64,000 nt of DNA from Jatrophihabitans sp964252635 (GTDB taxonomy: Bacteria; Actinomycetota; Actinomycetes; Mycobacteriales; Jatrophihabitantaceae): the NCBI RefSeq assembly GCF_964252635.1, contig NZ_CAXUNP010000010.1, positions 1 through 64,000 of the forward strand, in the 5' to 3' direction. Shown piece by piece: positions 8,382 through 16,772 of the stretch. The translations under genes were made by a program, and so were the position numbers. Below the pieces are notes generated by a model. The model was not told the DNA's origin, did not search any database, and saw nothing but the letters and a program-made list of their open reading frames with translations. Numbering within the stretch: position 1 is the first letter of the stretch; each line of letters opens with the position of its first letter.

Positions 8382-9215
8382 ATGACCACCTCGATGCGCG
8401 AGGCGCTGGCCGTGGCGTCCGGCCCCGTCAACCTCGCCGGCTACGAGACGGACGCCCGCCCGCTCGCCCCCGTTAAGCACAACCGCGACCTGACCAACGA
8501 CGCCGCCGCGCTGACCGCGCTGCAGGAACAACTCTGGGCGGAGTCGACCGCCGGTAAGGAACGGCGCGTCCTGCTCGTGCTCCAGGGCATGGACACCGCC
8601 GGCAAGGGTGGCATCACCGAGCACGTGGTCGGCATGTTCGGGCCGATCGGCGTCCAGTACACCGCGTTCAAGAAGCCGACCAAGGAGGAGTCGGAACACG
8701 ACTTCCTGTGGCGCATCCGCAAGCGCCTGCCGCCGCCGGGCGTGATCGGTGTCTTCGACCGGTCGCACTACGAGGACGTCCTGGTGGTGCGGGTGCACGA
8801 TCTCGTGCCGCCCGGCGAGTGGGAGGCCCGCTACGACGTCATCAACGACTTCGAGAAGGAGCTCGTCGACACCGGGACGACGGTCGTGAAGTGCTTCGTC
8901 CACATCAGTTACGACACCCAGCGGGAGCGGCTGCTCGCCCGGCTGCAGGACCCTGACAAGCACTGGAAGTTCAACGAGGGCGACATCGCCGAGCGCGCCT
9001 ACTGGGCCGACTACCAGGTGGCCTACGAGGCCGTGCTGGAGCGCACGAACACCGAGCACGCGCCGTGGTACGTGGTGCCGGGCGACCACAAGAAGTACCG
9101 CAACTGGGCCGTCGGGCAGCTCCTGCACGAGACGCTGCTCGAGCTCGATCCGCACTACCCGCGGCCCGACCTCGACGTCGCATCGCTCGAGACCCGGCTC
9201 GCGCCGCCGCACTGA
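8382..9215 (+). CDS. ppk2: polyphosphate kinase 2 family phosphotransferase
   Basis: 277 residues of the PPK2 family, which transfers phosphate between inorganic polyphosphate and nucleotides. Walker A GMDTAGKGG is at 69-77, the lid/Walker B region GVFDRSHYEDVLVVRV at 123-138, and FVHIS..QRERLLAR carries the conserved basic lid residues. It is a single-domain protein resembling the TIGR03709 group, expected to phosphorylate nucleoside mono- or diphosphates with polyphosphate as donor; direction and nucleotide specificity are not readable. Start ATG at 8382, 9 bases after the SRPBCC gene. Cytosolic. Family very sure. Confidence 0.93.
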   Translation: MTTSMREALAVASGPVNLAGYETDARPLAPVKHNRDLTNDAAALTALQEQLWAESTAGKERRVLLVLQGMDTAGKGGITEHVVGMFGPIGVQYTAFKKPTKEESEHDFLWRIRKRLPPPGVIGVFDRSHYEDVLVVRVHDLVPPGEWEARYDVINDFEKELVDTGTTVVKCFVHISYDTQRERLLARLQDPDKHWKFNEGDIAERAYWADYQVAYEAVLERTNTEHAPWYVVPGDHKKYRNWAVGQLLHETLLELDPHYPRPDLDVASLETRLAPPH

Positions 9216-9256
9216 CTCTGGCCGGCGCGTACTTTTGTGGGGTGCGCAGCGGACGG

Positions 9257-9760
9257 ATGAGGCGGATCAAGCCGCCACCGGCTGCCTCCGTCACGAGCCT
9301 GCTGCGACCCGCCTGGCTGGTGACCCACGTGGTGCTGCTCGGCGCGGCCGTCGCGATGGTGTTCCTCGGACGGTGGCAGTTGCACGTGTCCGAGAGCAAC
9401 CACTGGGACCCGCAGACGACGAGCTACATCGTGCAGTGGTGGGCGTTCGCCCTGTGCACGGTGCTGTTCTGGGGCAAGCTCGTGCGCGACGCCCGCCGGC
9501 CCCCGCCGGCCGCGGCGTCGCCCAGCGGCGAGGTCGTGCTACGGGCGCCGTCGCAGGCCCTGGCCCGCAGTGGTCCGGCGAACCTGGTGCAGGCCGGTGG
9601 CGACGTCCCGGTCGTCTACCGCGGGTACGTGCTGCCCGACAGCGCCACGACGCCGCACCGCAGCTACGGGGACGACCTCCACAACGAGTACAACGACTAC
9701 CTCTGGCAGATCTCCCTGGGCGACGAGCCGGAGGAGCCGCGCCCGGCCGACGGCCGCTGA
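9257..9760 (+). CDS. two-pass membrane protein, function unknown
   Basis: 167 residues with two predicted membrane helices near the N-terminus (LLRPAWLVTHVVLLGAAVA and YIVQWWAFALCTVLFW, about residues 15-40 and 60-78) and a cytosolic hydrophilic tail. Similar actinobacterial proteins are often labelled regulator of the glucitol operon, a name the sequence does not support: there is no DNA-binding domain. The first helix plus GRWQL weakly recalls SURF1 N-termini. ATG at 9257 chosen; GTG at 9242 is possible. The stop codon is embedded in a 10-base tandem repeat. Function unknown. Confidence 0.65.
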   Translation: MRRIKPPPAASVTSLLRPAWLVTHVVLLGAAVAMVFLGRWQLHVSESNHWDPQTTSYIVQWWAFALCTVLFWGKLVRDARRPPPAAASPSGEVVLRAPSQALARSGPANLVQAGGDVPVVYRGYVLPDSATTPHRSYGDDLHNEYNDYLWQISLGDEPEEPRPADGR

Positions 9761-9776
9761 CGGCCGCTGACGGCCG
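9751..9776. repeat. 10-bp tandem repeat at a gene end
   Basis: The unit CGGCCGCTGA occurs twice in tandem at 9751-9770, and a third copy starts with CGGCCG. The first copy contains the stop codon of the upstream membrane protein gene. A change in copy number would leave that stop intact and only alter the intergenic spacing. Confidence 0.7.
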
Positions 9777-9797
9777 TCGTCCTGGAACGATGGCCGG

Positions 9798-10151
9798 ATG
9801 GAACGCGTGCTGGGCATCGGTGGGTACTTCGTCCGGTCGCCCGACCCGGCGGCCCTGAGCGCCTGGTACCGCGACTGCCTGGGTCTCGACCTCGACGACA
9901 ACGGGCTGTGGCGCCAGGCGCCGGGCGAGACGGTTTTCGCGGCGTTCGACGCGGACACCGACTACTTCGGGGCCCGCGCGCAGCAGACGATGCTCAACTT
10001 CCGCGTGGCCGATCTCGCGGCCATGCTCGCCCAGCTCCGCACGCTGGGGGCGGCGGTCGCCGACGAGACGCAGGATCTGGACGGCGTCGGCCGCTTCGGC
10101 TGGGTCACCGACCCGGACGGCAACCGCGTGGAGCTCTGGCAACCGGCCTGA
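9798..10151 (+). CDS. VOC-family (glyoxalase/bleomycin resistance-like) protein
   Basis: 117 residues with the two beta-alpha-beta-beta-beta modules of the vicinal oxygen chelate fold. It opens with IGGYFVRSPDPAALSAWYRDCLG and closes with GWVTDPDGNRVELWQPA; the closing glutamate (VELW) is the usual metal ligand. Substrate unknown. ATG at 9798 chosen. One of four unrelated VOC proteins in this window. It is separated from the convergent ankyrin gene by 139 bases. Confidence 0.83.
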   Translation: MERVLGIGGYFVRSPDPAALSAWYRDCLGLDLDDNGLWRQAPGETVFAAFDADTDYFGARAQQTMLNFRVADLAAMLAQLRTLGAAVADETQDLDGVGRFGWVTDPDGNRVELWQPA

Positions 10152-10290
10152 GCGCCGGCCGCCCGTCCGCTGCTGCCGCGTGGCTTCGCCGCGTACCGCC
10201 GCCGGAGGGATCGGGCGCCGCACGCCCTCCCTCAGCTGACGACCGCGGCTGGGGGCGGGATAACGGCCTCGACGCGCAGTTGATCACCGG

Positions 10291-11307
10291 TCAGGGTGTG
10301 CGACGTCCGAGGGCCTCGAGCAGCAGGGTCTCGACGTCGGGGTGGCGGGGGTTTGCCCGCCGGGCCCAGTACAACGCGGTCCGGTTCCGAGCCGGGTCGC
10401 GGTGGTGCGGGTCCGCACCCCGGGCGAGCAGGTGCACCACCGAACGGGCCCGTCCCGACGACGCAGCCAGGCGCAACGCCTGCCGTCCGTACACCTCGTC
10501 CTCACGGTCGACGGGCACCCCCGCGGCGAGGAGCTCGTCGATCACGTCGAGCCGCTCGTGGTGCGCGGCCATGATCACCGCGAGCAGCCGGTCGTCGGAC
10601 GGCGAACCCTCGAGCAGGTCACCGAGCCCGCCGGCCGCCGCCGCGATCGGCAGACCGGCGACGACCGCCCCGGCCGCCACCAGCAAATCGACGACGGCGG
10701 TCATGCCGAACACGGCGGCGTGCACCAGCGCGGTCGCGTTCGGCACCCCGCCGGCATCCGGCGCGGAGCGTGCCTCGAGGTCGGCACCGGCGTCGATCAG
10801 GGCGCGGGCCAGGCCGACCTCGCCGTAGCTGGCGGCGGTCATCAACGGGGTCTCGCGGTCGCCGGGGCGGCCCTCGACCGGCGCCCCTGCGGCCAGCAGC
10901 AACCGCGCCGCCTGCTCGCCGCGCGGCAGCTCCCGCCACCCACCTCCTGCGAGGTCGAGCGGCGCCTCGGCCAGGTAGCTCAGCGGCGTGAGACCGCCGT
11001 GCCGGTGCGGCAGGTCCATGAGTTCCTCGGTCGCCAGCCCGGGATGGTCCGCCAGCAAGCGGCGCAACGCCTCGACGTCGCGCGCGTCCAGTGCCGCACG
11101 GCGCGTCACCTCGCTGACGAGACGGGGCCAGCCGGCGAACCCGTGCTCACGGGCCAGGGCGAGTTGGGCACCCGTCAGAGTGGTGGGCGCCGACACTGCG
11201 GCGAGGCGGTTCACGGCGGCAGGATCACCGTCGCGCGCCGAGCGCACCAGGTCCTTGGCGCGGCGGCGCAGCTGGGCGAGGTCGGGGTGGTCGGGCAGCG
11301 CGGACAC
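10291..11307 (-). CDS. ankyrin-repeat protein
   Basis: 338 residues. After a basic N-terminal region (LAQLRRRAKDLVRSARDGD) the rest is built from ankyrin-type repeats: TPLMTAASYGEVGLARALIDAGADLEAR, NATALVHAAVFGMTAVVDLLVAAGA, RQALRLAASSGRARSVVHLLARGADP and a final NRTALYWARRANPRHPDVETLLLE are recognisable (each quoted only in part of its run). Such proteins are binding scaffolds; no enzymatic domain is present. GTG at 11307 has a good AAGGAGA ribosome site 5 bases upstream. It is downstream of treX-treY on the same strand, after a gap of 138 bases, and may be a separate unit. Partner unknown. Confidence 0.82.
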   Translation of the reverse strand: MSALPDHPDLAQLRRRAKDLVRSARDGDPAAVNRLAAVSAPTTLTGAQLALAREHGFAGWPRLVSEVTRRAALDARDVEALRRLLADHPGLATEELMDLPHRHGGLTPLSYLAEAPLDLAGGGWRELPRGEQAARLLLAAGAPVEGRPGDRETPLMTAASYGEVGLARALIDAGADLEARSAPDAGGVPNATALVHAAVFGMTAVVDLLVAAGAVVAGLPIAAAAGGLGDLLEGSPSDDRLLAVIMAAHHERLDVIDELLAAGVPVDREDEVYGRQALRLAASSGRARSVVHLLARGADPHHRDPARNRTALYWARRANPRHPDVETLLLEALGRRTP

Positions 11308-11445
11308 GGGGTCTCCTTCGCGACCGGCGGTCCGCGAGCCGGGCGACGAAGGGACGAGGTCCGGGCCGTGCGTGGAGCACTCGAAGGAGGTGGACTCAGT
11401 CCTGCCCGCGGACCCGGCAGCGCCCTCCAGCGCCTGCCGCCGACG

Positions 11446-13713
11446 CTAGCGGACGATCAGCGCGACCGGAAGCCGGTCGAGCAGGTCGGCCAGGGCGACC
11501 TGGGCCGGCACCCGCCGGCCGGTGAGCACGTCGGTGCCCTCGCCCCCGAGGTCCAGCACCGTGTCGTCCCAGCCGCCCGCTGCGTCGAGGGTCATCGGCA
11601 ACCTGGTGGCCACCGTGACCGCCCCACCACGGTCGAAGGCCACGACGTGCCGTGCGGCCGACCCCGAGGCCGCCACCGGGGCGTAGGAGTCGAACAGCTC
11701 GGGGCGGTCGCGGCGCAGTCGCAACGTGCGCGACACCACCCAGAGCTTGGCGGCCCCGTCGTCCGTGACCGGAGGTACCTCGCCGGTGTCGTCGAGCTGG
11801 GCGAGCAGGCGGCGCCGTTCGTCGAAGTCGACGGCGCGCCGGTTGTCGGGGTCGACGAGGGAGTCCTCCCAGAGTTCGGTGCCCTGGTAGACGTCCGGAA
11901 CGCCCGGCATGGTCAGTTGCACCAGCTTCTGGCCCAGCGCGGTGACCCGGCCGAACGGGGTGATCCGCTCGATCAGGGCCGCCAACGGTTCGTGCACGTC
12001 GGCCCGGTCGTAGGCGGCGTCGACGACGGCGTGCACGGCCGCCTCGAACGCCTCGTCGGGGCTGGTCCACGCCGTCGACGTCGACGCCTCGCGCATGGCC
12101 TTCTCGGCGTAGGCGTGCATGCGCTCACGCTCGACGAACCCCGCACCGGCGAACGTCTGCCACAACAGGTAGGCGAACGGCGCGTCGGTCAGCGGTGCAG
12201 CCCGCATCAGCCCGGTGACGACGTCCGCCCACTCCCGGGGGATCTCGCCGAGCACGGCCAGCCGGGCGCGGACGTCCTCGCCACGTTTGGTGTCGTGCGT
12301 CGAGAGCGTGGTCATCCCGTTCGGGACGGTGGCCTGGCGACGTTGCTGGGCGGCGTGGAAGTCGTCCGGGTCGAGCCCGAAGACGCCCGGGTCGTTGCCG
12401 ACCTCGTTGAGCGCCACGAACCGGGTGTAACGGTAGAACGCGGTGTCCTCGACGCCCTTGGCCATGACGGCGCCGGACGTCTGCTGGAACCGCGAGCAGA
12501 GCTCGTCGGCCGGGTCGAGCAGCCGCGGTTCGAGGGCGTCGAGCGCCTCGCCGAGGTCGGGCCGGGCGGTACGAGCGGTGGCCAGCGCCGCCGCGAGGTG
12601 GTCGGCACCGACCTCCGGCAGGTAGGAGCGGTACACGGGGAAGGCGATCAGCAGCTCGGCCAGCGCGTCGCGGGCCCCCGTGACGTCGGGCACGAGCCGG
12701 GCCAACCTCGAGACCTCGGCCTGCAGGATGGTCGACACCACGAACCGCTTGCCCCGGGACACGTGCTCGGCGGCGGTGAGCTCGTCGCCGGTCAGCTCGC
12801 GGTAGAGCTCGTCGAACGGGGTCTCGGCCGCAGGGTCGAGGAAGACGCCGCCCGCCTCGGCCAGCGCGTCGTAGCCGGTGGTGCCGTCGACCGGCCAGTC
12901 CCGCGGCAGCTCCTCACCGTGCTCGAGGATCTTCTCGATGAGCAGCCAGACGTCCGGGCCGGCCAGCTCGCGCAGCCACTCCATGTAGCCCACCGGGTCG
13001 GCGAGGCCGTCGGGGTGGTCGACGCGGAGCCCGTCGATGTGGTCCTCGCGGACCCAGCGGGCGATCTGCGCGTGGGTCGCGTCGAACACGGCGCGGTCCT
13101 CGACCCGCAACCCGGCGAGCGTGGTGACCGCGAAGAAGCGGCGGTAGTTCTGGTCGGTGTCGGCGCGGCGCCAGTTGACGAGCTCGTAGTGCTGGCGGTC
13201 GTGCACCTCGCCCGGCGTGCCGTCGCCCGTGCCGGGCGCGATCGGGAAACGGTGCTCGTAGTAGCGCAGCTCGCCGTCCTCGACGGAGAGCTGCGACGGG
13301 TCGAAGTCGTCGCCGAGCACGGGCAGCAGGATGCGCCCGCGGGCCCACTCGATGTCGAACCAGGCTCCGTGCTCGGCGTCGCGGCCGTGCTGCAGTACGT
13401 CCCACCACGCCGCGTTGGCGGCGGCGTCCTCGACCCCGGTGTGGTTGGGGACGATGTCGACGACGGTCTTCAGCGTGCGGGCGCGCGCATCGGCCAGCAG
13501 GTACGTCCAGCCGTCGAGGCCGCCGCGCTGCGGGTCGACGGTGTCGAACCCGATGACGTCGTAGCCGTGGTCGGAGCCCTGGGCCGACGGCAGGATCGGT
13601 GACAGGTAGACGGCGTCGACCCCGAGGTCGGCCAGGTGGTCGCAGACCGCTCCCGCGGCGTGGAGGTCGAACGAGGAACGGATCTGCAGCCGGTAGGTGG
13701 ACGCCGGACGCAT
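11446..13713 (-). CDS. treY: maltooligosyl trehalose synthase
   Basis: Converts the reducing-end alpha-1,4 bond of maltodextrins to the alpha,alpha-1,1 bond of trehalose. The 755-residue GH13 protein begins with the family signature MRPASTYRLQ. DIVPNHTG is at 86-93, nucleophile Asp232 in GLRVDHPDG, acid Glu260 in LLIEKILEHGE, and a conserved STHDTKRGEDVRARL region follows further down; the C-terminal domain ends LIVR. The start shares one base with the treX stop (TGATG), so translation is coupled. With TreX debranching and TreZ it completes trehalose synthesis from glycogen. Very sure. Confidence 0.95.
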   Translation of the reverse strand: MRPASTYRLQIRSSFDLHAAGAVCDHLADLGVDAVYLSPILPSAQGSDHGYDVIGFDTVDPQRGGLDGWTYLLADARARTLKTVVDIVPNHTGVEDAAANAAWWDVLQHGRDAEHGAWFDIEWARGRILLPVLGDDFDPSQLSVEDGELRYYEHRFPIAPGTGDGTPGEVHDRQHYELVNWRRADTDQNYRRFFAVTTLAGLRVEDRAVFDATHAQIARWVREDHIDGLRVDHPDGLADPVGYMEWLRELAGPDVWLLIEKILEHGEELPRDWPVDGTTGYDALAEAGGVFLDPAAETPFDELYRELTGDELTAAEHVSRGKRFVVSTILQAEVSRLARLVPDVTGARDALAELLIAFPVYRSYLPEVGADHLAAALATARTARPDLGEALDALEPRLLDPADELCSRFQQTSGAVMAKGVEDTAFYRYTRFVALNEVGNDPGVFGLDPDDFHAAQQRRQATVPNGMTTLSTHDTKRGEDVRARLAVLGEIPREWADVVTGLMRAAPLTDAPFAYLLWQTFAGAGFVERERMHAYAEKAMREASTSTAWTSPDEAFEAAVHAVVDAAYDRADVHEPLAALIERITPFGRVTALGQKLVQLTMPGVPDVYQGTELWEDSLVDPDNRRAVDFDERRRLLAQLDDTGEVPPVTDDGAAKLWVVSRTLRLRRDRPELFDSYAPVAASGSAARHVVAFDRGGAVTVATRLPMTLDAAGGWDDTVLDLGGEGTDVLTGRRVPAQVALADLLDRLPVALIVR

Positions 13714-15815
13714 CAGGCCACCCGTCGCAGCACGACGACGGCGCGCGGCCCGACGGGGATGGTGTGGCCCGGGCCGTCGATGACCCGGTCGTCGGTGTCG
13801 GCGGTCATCGTGTCGATGACGACCTCCCAGGAATTGCCGTACTCGGCGGCGGGCAGCGTGAACTCGATCTCCTCGTAGTGCGCGCTGAAGCACATCAGGA
13901 AGGAGTCGTCGACGATGCGCTCGCCGCGGGTGTCCGTGCCGGCGATGCCCTGCCCGTTGAGGTACACGGCGATGCTGCGCCCGAAGCCGGAGTCCCAGTC
14001 CTCCTCGGTCATCTCCGAGCCGTCGGGGGTGAACCAGCTGATGTCGGGCAGGTGCACGCCGCGTCGCGTGGGACGGCCGTCGAAGAACCGGCGGCGGCGG
14101 AAGACGGGGTGCTCACGACGGATGGCGGCGACCTGGCGGGTGAACGCCAGCAGGTCGACGTCGACCTTGCTCCAGTCGACCCAGGTCATCTCGTTGTCCT
14201 GGCAGTAGCCGTTGTTGTTGCCGCCCTGCGACCGCCCCAGCTCGTCGCCGTGACAGATCATCGGGACGCCCTGGCTGAGGAACATCGTGGTGATGAAGTT
14301 GCGCAGTTGCCGCTCGCGCAGCTCGAGGATCTCCGGGTCGTCGGACGGGCCCTCGACGCCGCAGTTCCAGGAGCGGTTGTGGCTCTCGCCGTCGTTGTTG
14401 TCGTCCTGGTTGGCCTCGTTGTGCTTCTCGTTGTAGCTGACGAGGTCGCGCAGGGTGAACCCGTCGTGCGCGGTGACGAAGTTGACGCTGGCGACGGGAC
14501 GCCTACCCGACGTCTCGTACAGGTCCGCGGAACCGGTGATGCGGGCCGCGAACTCGCCCACGGTGCCGGGCTCGCCGCGCCAGAAGTCGCGGACGGTGTC
14601 GCGGTACTTGCCGTTCCACTCCGTCCACTGGGGCGGGAAGTTGCCCACCTGGTAGCCGCCGGGCCCGACGTCCCAGGGCTCGGCGATGAGCTTCACCTGG
14701 CTGACGACCGGGTCCTGCTGCACGAGCTCGAAGAACGACGACAGCCGGTCGACGTCGTAGAACTCACGGGCCAGGGTCGAGGCCAGGTCGAAACGGAAGC
14801 CGTCGACGTGCATGTCGAGCACCCAGTAGCGCAGCGAGTCCATGATCAGCTGCAGCGAGTGCGGGTGCCGGACGTTGAGCGTGTTCCCGGTGCCGGTGTA
14901 GTCCATGTAGTACTGCGGGTCGTCGTCGACGAGGCGGTAGTACGCCGGGTTGTCGATGCCGCGGAAGGACAGCGTCGGGCCGAGGTGGTTGCCCTCGGCG
15001 GTGTGGTTGTAGACGACGTCGAGGATGACCTCGATGTCGGCCTCGTGCAGCGCGCGCACCATGGCCTTGAACTCCTGCACCTGACCGCCCGGAGAGGTGC
15101 TCGAGGAGTACTTGTGGTCGGGCGCGAAGAACCCGATGGTGTTGTAGCCCCAGTAGTTGTTCAGGCCCTTGTCGACCAGCGTCGAGTCGTTGACGAAGTG
15201 GTGGACCGGCATGAGCTCGACGGCGGTGACGCCCAGCTGCGCGAGGTGCTCGATGATCACCGGGTGGGCCATGCCGGCGTAGGTGCCGCGCAGCTCCTCG
15301 GGCAGCTCGGGGTGGGTCATGGTCAGACCCTTGACGTGCGTCTCGTAGAACACGGTGTCGGCGTAGGTGCGCCGCGGCGGCCGGTCGACCCCCCAGTCGA
15401 AGTAGGGGTTGATCACGACGCACTTGGGCAGGTTGGCCGCGGAGTCGTCGTCGTTGCGGCTGTCCGGGTCGCCGAAGTGGTAGCCGAACAGCGACTCGTC
15501 CCACTCGATCGTGCCGTCGATGGCCTTGGCGTAGGGGTCGAGCAGGAGCTTGTTCGGGTTGCAGCGCAGGCCCTGGTCGGGCTTGTCCGGGCCGTGGACG
15601 CGGTAGCCGTAGCGCTGGCCGGGCTCGACGCCGGGCAGGAAAGCGTGCCAGACGAAGCCGTCGACCTCGGGCAGCTCGACCCGGGTCTCGGTGCCGTCGG
15701 CGTCGAACAGGCACAGCTCGACGCTCTCGGCGACCTCGCTGAACAGCGCGAAGTTCGTCCCGAAACCGTCGTACGTCGCGCCCAGGGGGTAGGCGTTGCC
15801 GGGCCAGATCTGCAT
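13713..15815 (-). CDS. treX: glycogen debranching enzyme (isoamylase type)
   Basis: Hydrolyses alpha-1,6 branch points of glycogen to give linear maltodextrins. 700 residues: an N-terminal CBM48 module (about 1-130, beginning MQIWPGNAYPLGATYDG), then a GH13 barrel with EVILDVVYNHTAEGNHLG, nucleophile in VDGFRFDLAS, acid in LIAEPWD and FVTAHDGFTLRDLVSYNEKHN carrying the third catalytic acid. Identical in plan to GlgX/TreX; the treY coupling favours the treX name. The frame stays open 16 codons further upstream, but ATG at 15815 fits the family. It is the first gene of the treX-treY operon. Confidence 0.94.
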   Translation of the reverse strand: MQIWPGNAYPLGATYDGFGTNFALFSEVAESVELCLFDADGTETRVELPEVDGFVWHAFLPGVEPGQRYGYRVHGPDKPDQGLRCNPNKLLLDPYAKAIDGTIEWDESLFGYHFGDPDSRNDDDSAANLPKCVVINPYFDWGVDRPPRRTYADTVFYETHVKGLTMTHPELPEELRGTYAGMAHPVIIEHLAQLGVTAVELMPVHHFVNDSTLVDKGLNNYWGYNTIGFFAPDHKYSSSTSPGGQVQEFKAMVRALHEADIEVILDVVYNHTAEGNHLGPTLSFRGIDNPAYYRLVDDDPQYYMDYTGTGNTLNVRHPHSLQLIMDSLRYWVLDMHVDGFRFDLASTLAREFYDVDRLSSFFELVQQDPVVSQVKLIAEPWDVGPGGYQVGNFPPQWTEWNGKYRDTVRDFWRGEPGTVGEFAARITGSADLYETSGRRPVASVNFVTAHDGFTLRDLVSYNEKHNEANQDDNNDGESHNRSWNCGVEGPSDDPEILELRERQLRNFITTMFLSQGVPMICHGDELGRSQGGNNNGYCQDNEMTWVDWSKVDVDLLAFTRQVAAIRREHPVFRRRRFFDGRPTRRGVHLPDISWFTPDGSEMTEEDWDSGFGRSIAVYLNGQGIAGTDTRGERIVDDSFLMCFSAHYEEIEFTLPAAEYGNSWEVVIDTMTADTDDRVIDGPGHTIPVGPRAVVVLRRVA

Positions 15816-15948
15816 GTACGGCTCCTCGTGTGATGCGGTGCGGCACGGGGTCGAGCCGTTCACGCCTGCGGGTGTCCAGCCTGGCAGATGCGCCGGGCCC
15901 GCAGAGACCTACCCAGAATCTCCGTCGCCACGCGCGCGAACGGCGCGG

Positions 15949-16662
15949 TCAGGGCAGGGCCGGCGCCGGTGCCTCGTCGGCGGCCCAGGCGCGCCGCCGG
16001 GACTCGTACCAGGGGATCCACAGCCCGACGACGCTGACGACCCAGGCGCCGACGAGCAGCCAGAGCATGGCGCCGACGTCGACGGAGGTCGACTCCCCGC
16101 CGGACGAGGCGATGCTGCCCGCGTTGTCGAGCGTGCTCTGGATGTTCAGCGCGACGGCGGCCAGCACGCCGAGCAGCAGCGCCGAGCCGGCGACGCCGAT
16201 GCCGACGGCGAGACGGTCGTCACTCCGGGCGGGCGTGGTGGAGACGTCGCCGTCGGGACTCTCGCGGTCGGTGGCGTCGGGGTAGTCGAGGTAGTCGGAG
16301 CGGTCGACGGGCCGCAGGTCGCGCAACCGGGTCGCCGCGGCGACGACGAGCACGATGGCCGCGGCGGTGAGGGCGACCCCGTAGCGCGGCCCGTGCTGGG
16401 AGGCGGCGGCCAGGTCGTAGCGGCCCCAGCCGTCGAACGAGGCGCTGAGGCCACCGGCCCGCAGGGTGTAGACGGCGCGGAAGGGCGCGACGACGCACAG
16501 CACGGCGGCGGCGACGAGCAGCCCGGCCGAGACCAGCGCGGCCTCGCGGCTGAGGTCGCGCGGCGGCGGGCCGGCCACGTCGAGTTCGCTCTCCCGCGCC
16601 TCACGGTCGGCGGCGAGGTCGCTCTCGTCCGAGTCGCTCGGGTCGGTCGTCTCGTCAGCCAT
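15949..16662 (-). CDS. membrane protein, function unknown
   Basis: 237 residues. A highly acidic N-terminal tail (MADETTDPSDSDESD) is followed by four hydrophobic segments at about 43-62, 92-110, 155-180 and 205-225, with an acidic loop between the second and third. No family recognised; it looks like the small, variable four-pass proteins found next to uvrB in some actinobacteria. ATG at 16662 follows a G-run. Divergent from uvrB with 110 bases between. It could be regulated together with uvrB, but nothing in the sequence proves this. Confidence 0.68.
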   Translation of the reverse strand: MADETTDPSDSDESDLAADREARESELDVAGPPPRDLSREAALVSAGLLVAAAVLCVVAPFRAVYTLRAGGLSASFDGWGRYDLAAASQHGPRYGVALTAAAIVLVVAAATRLRDLRPVDRSDYLDYPDATDRESPDGDVSTTPARSDDRLAVGIGVAGSALLLGVLAAVALNIQSTLDNAGSIASSGGESTSVDVGAMLWLLVGAWVVSVVGLWIPWYESRRRAWAADEAPAPALP

Positions 16663-16772
16663 GCCCCCGAGTCTGCCTGCGTCCCGATCCCGAGGCGCCC
16701 ACGGGCCCGGCACCCGGGGTTCGCGCGGCCGGAGGGGTCCCCGTTGTCGTACCGCCCTCGTACCGTGGAGGC

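Noticed and set aside
6177..9212. 1011-residue open frame on the minus strand extending past treZ
   Set aside because: Only the part from 7889 down has the GH13 family; the rest lies antisense to the SRPBCC and ppk2 genes and is a GC-bias artefact.
10342..13602. 1086-residue plus-strand open frame opposite the ankyrin gene and treY
   Set aside because: Antisense shadow of two well-supported genes with no recognisable domain.
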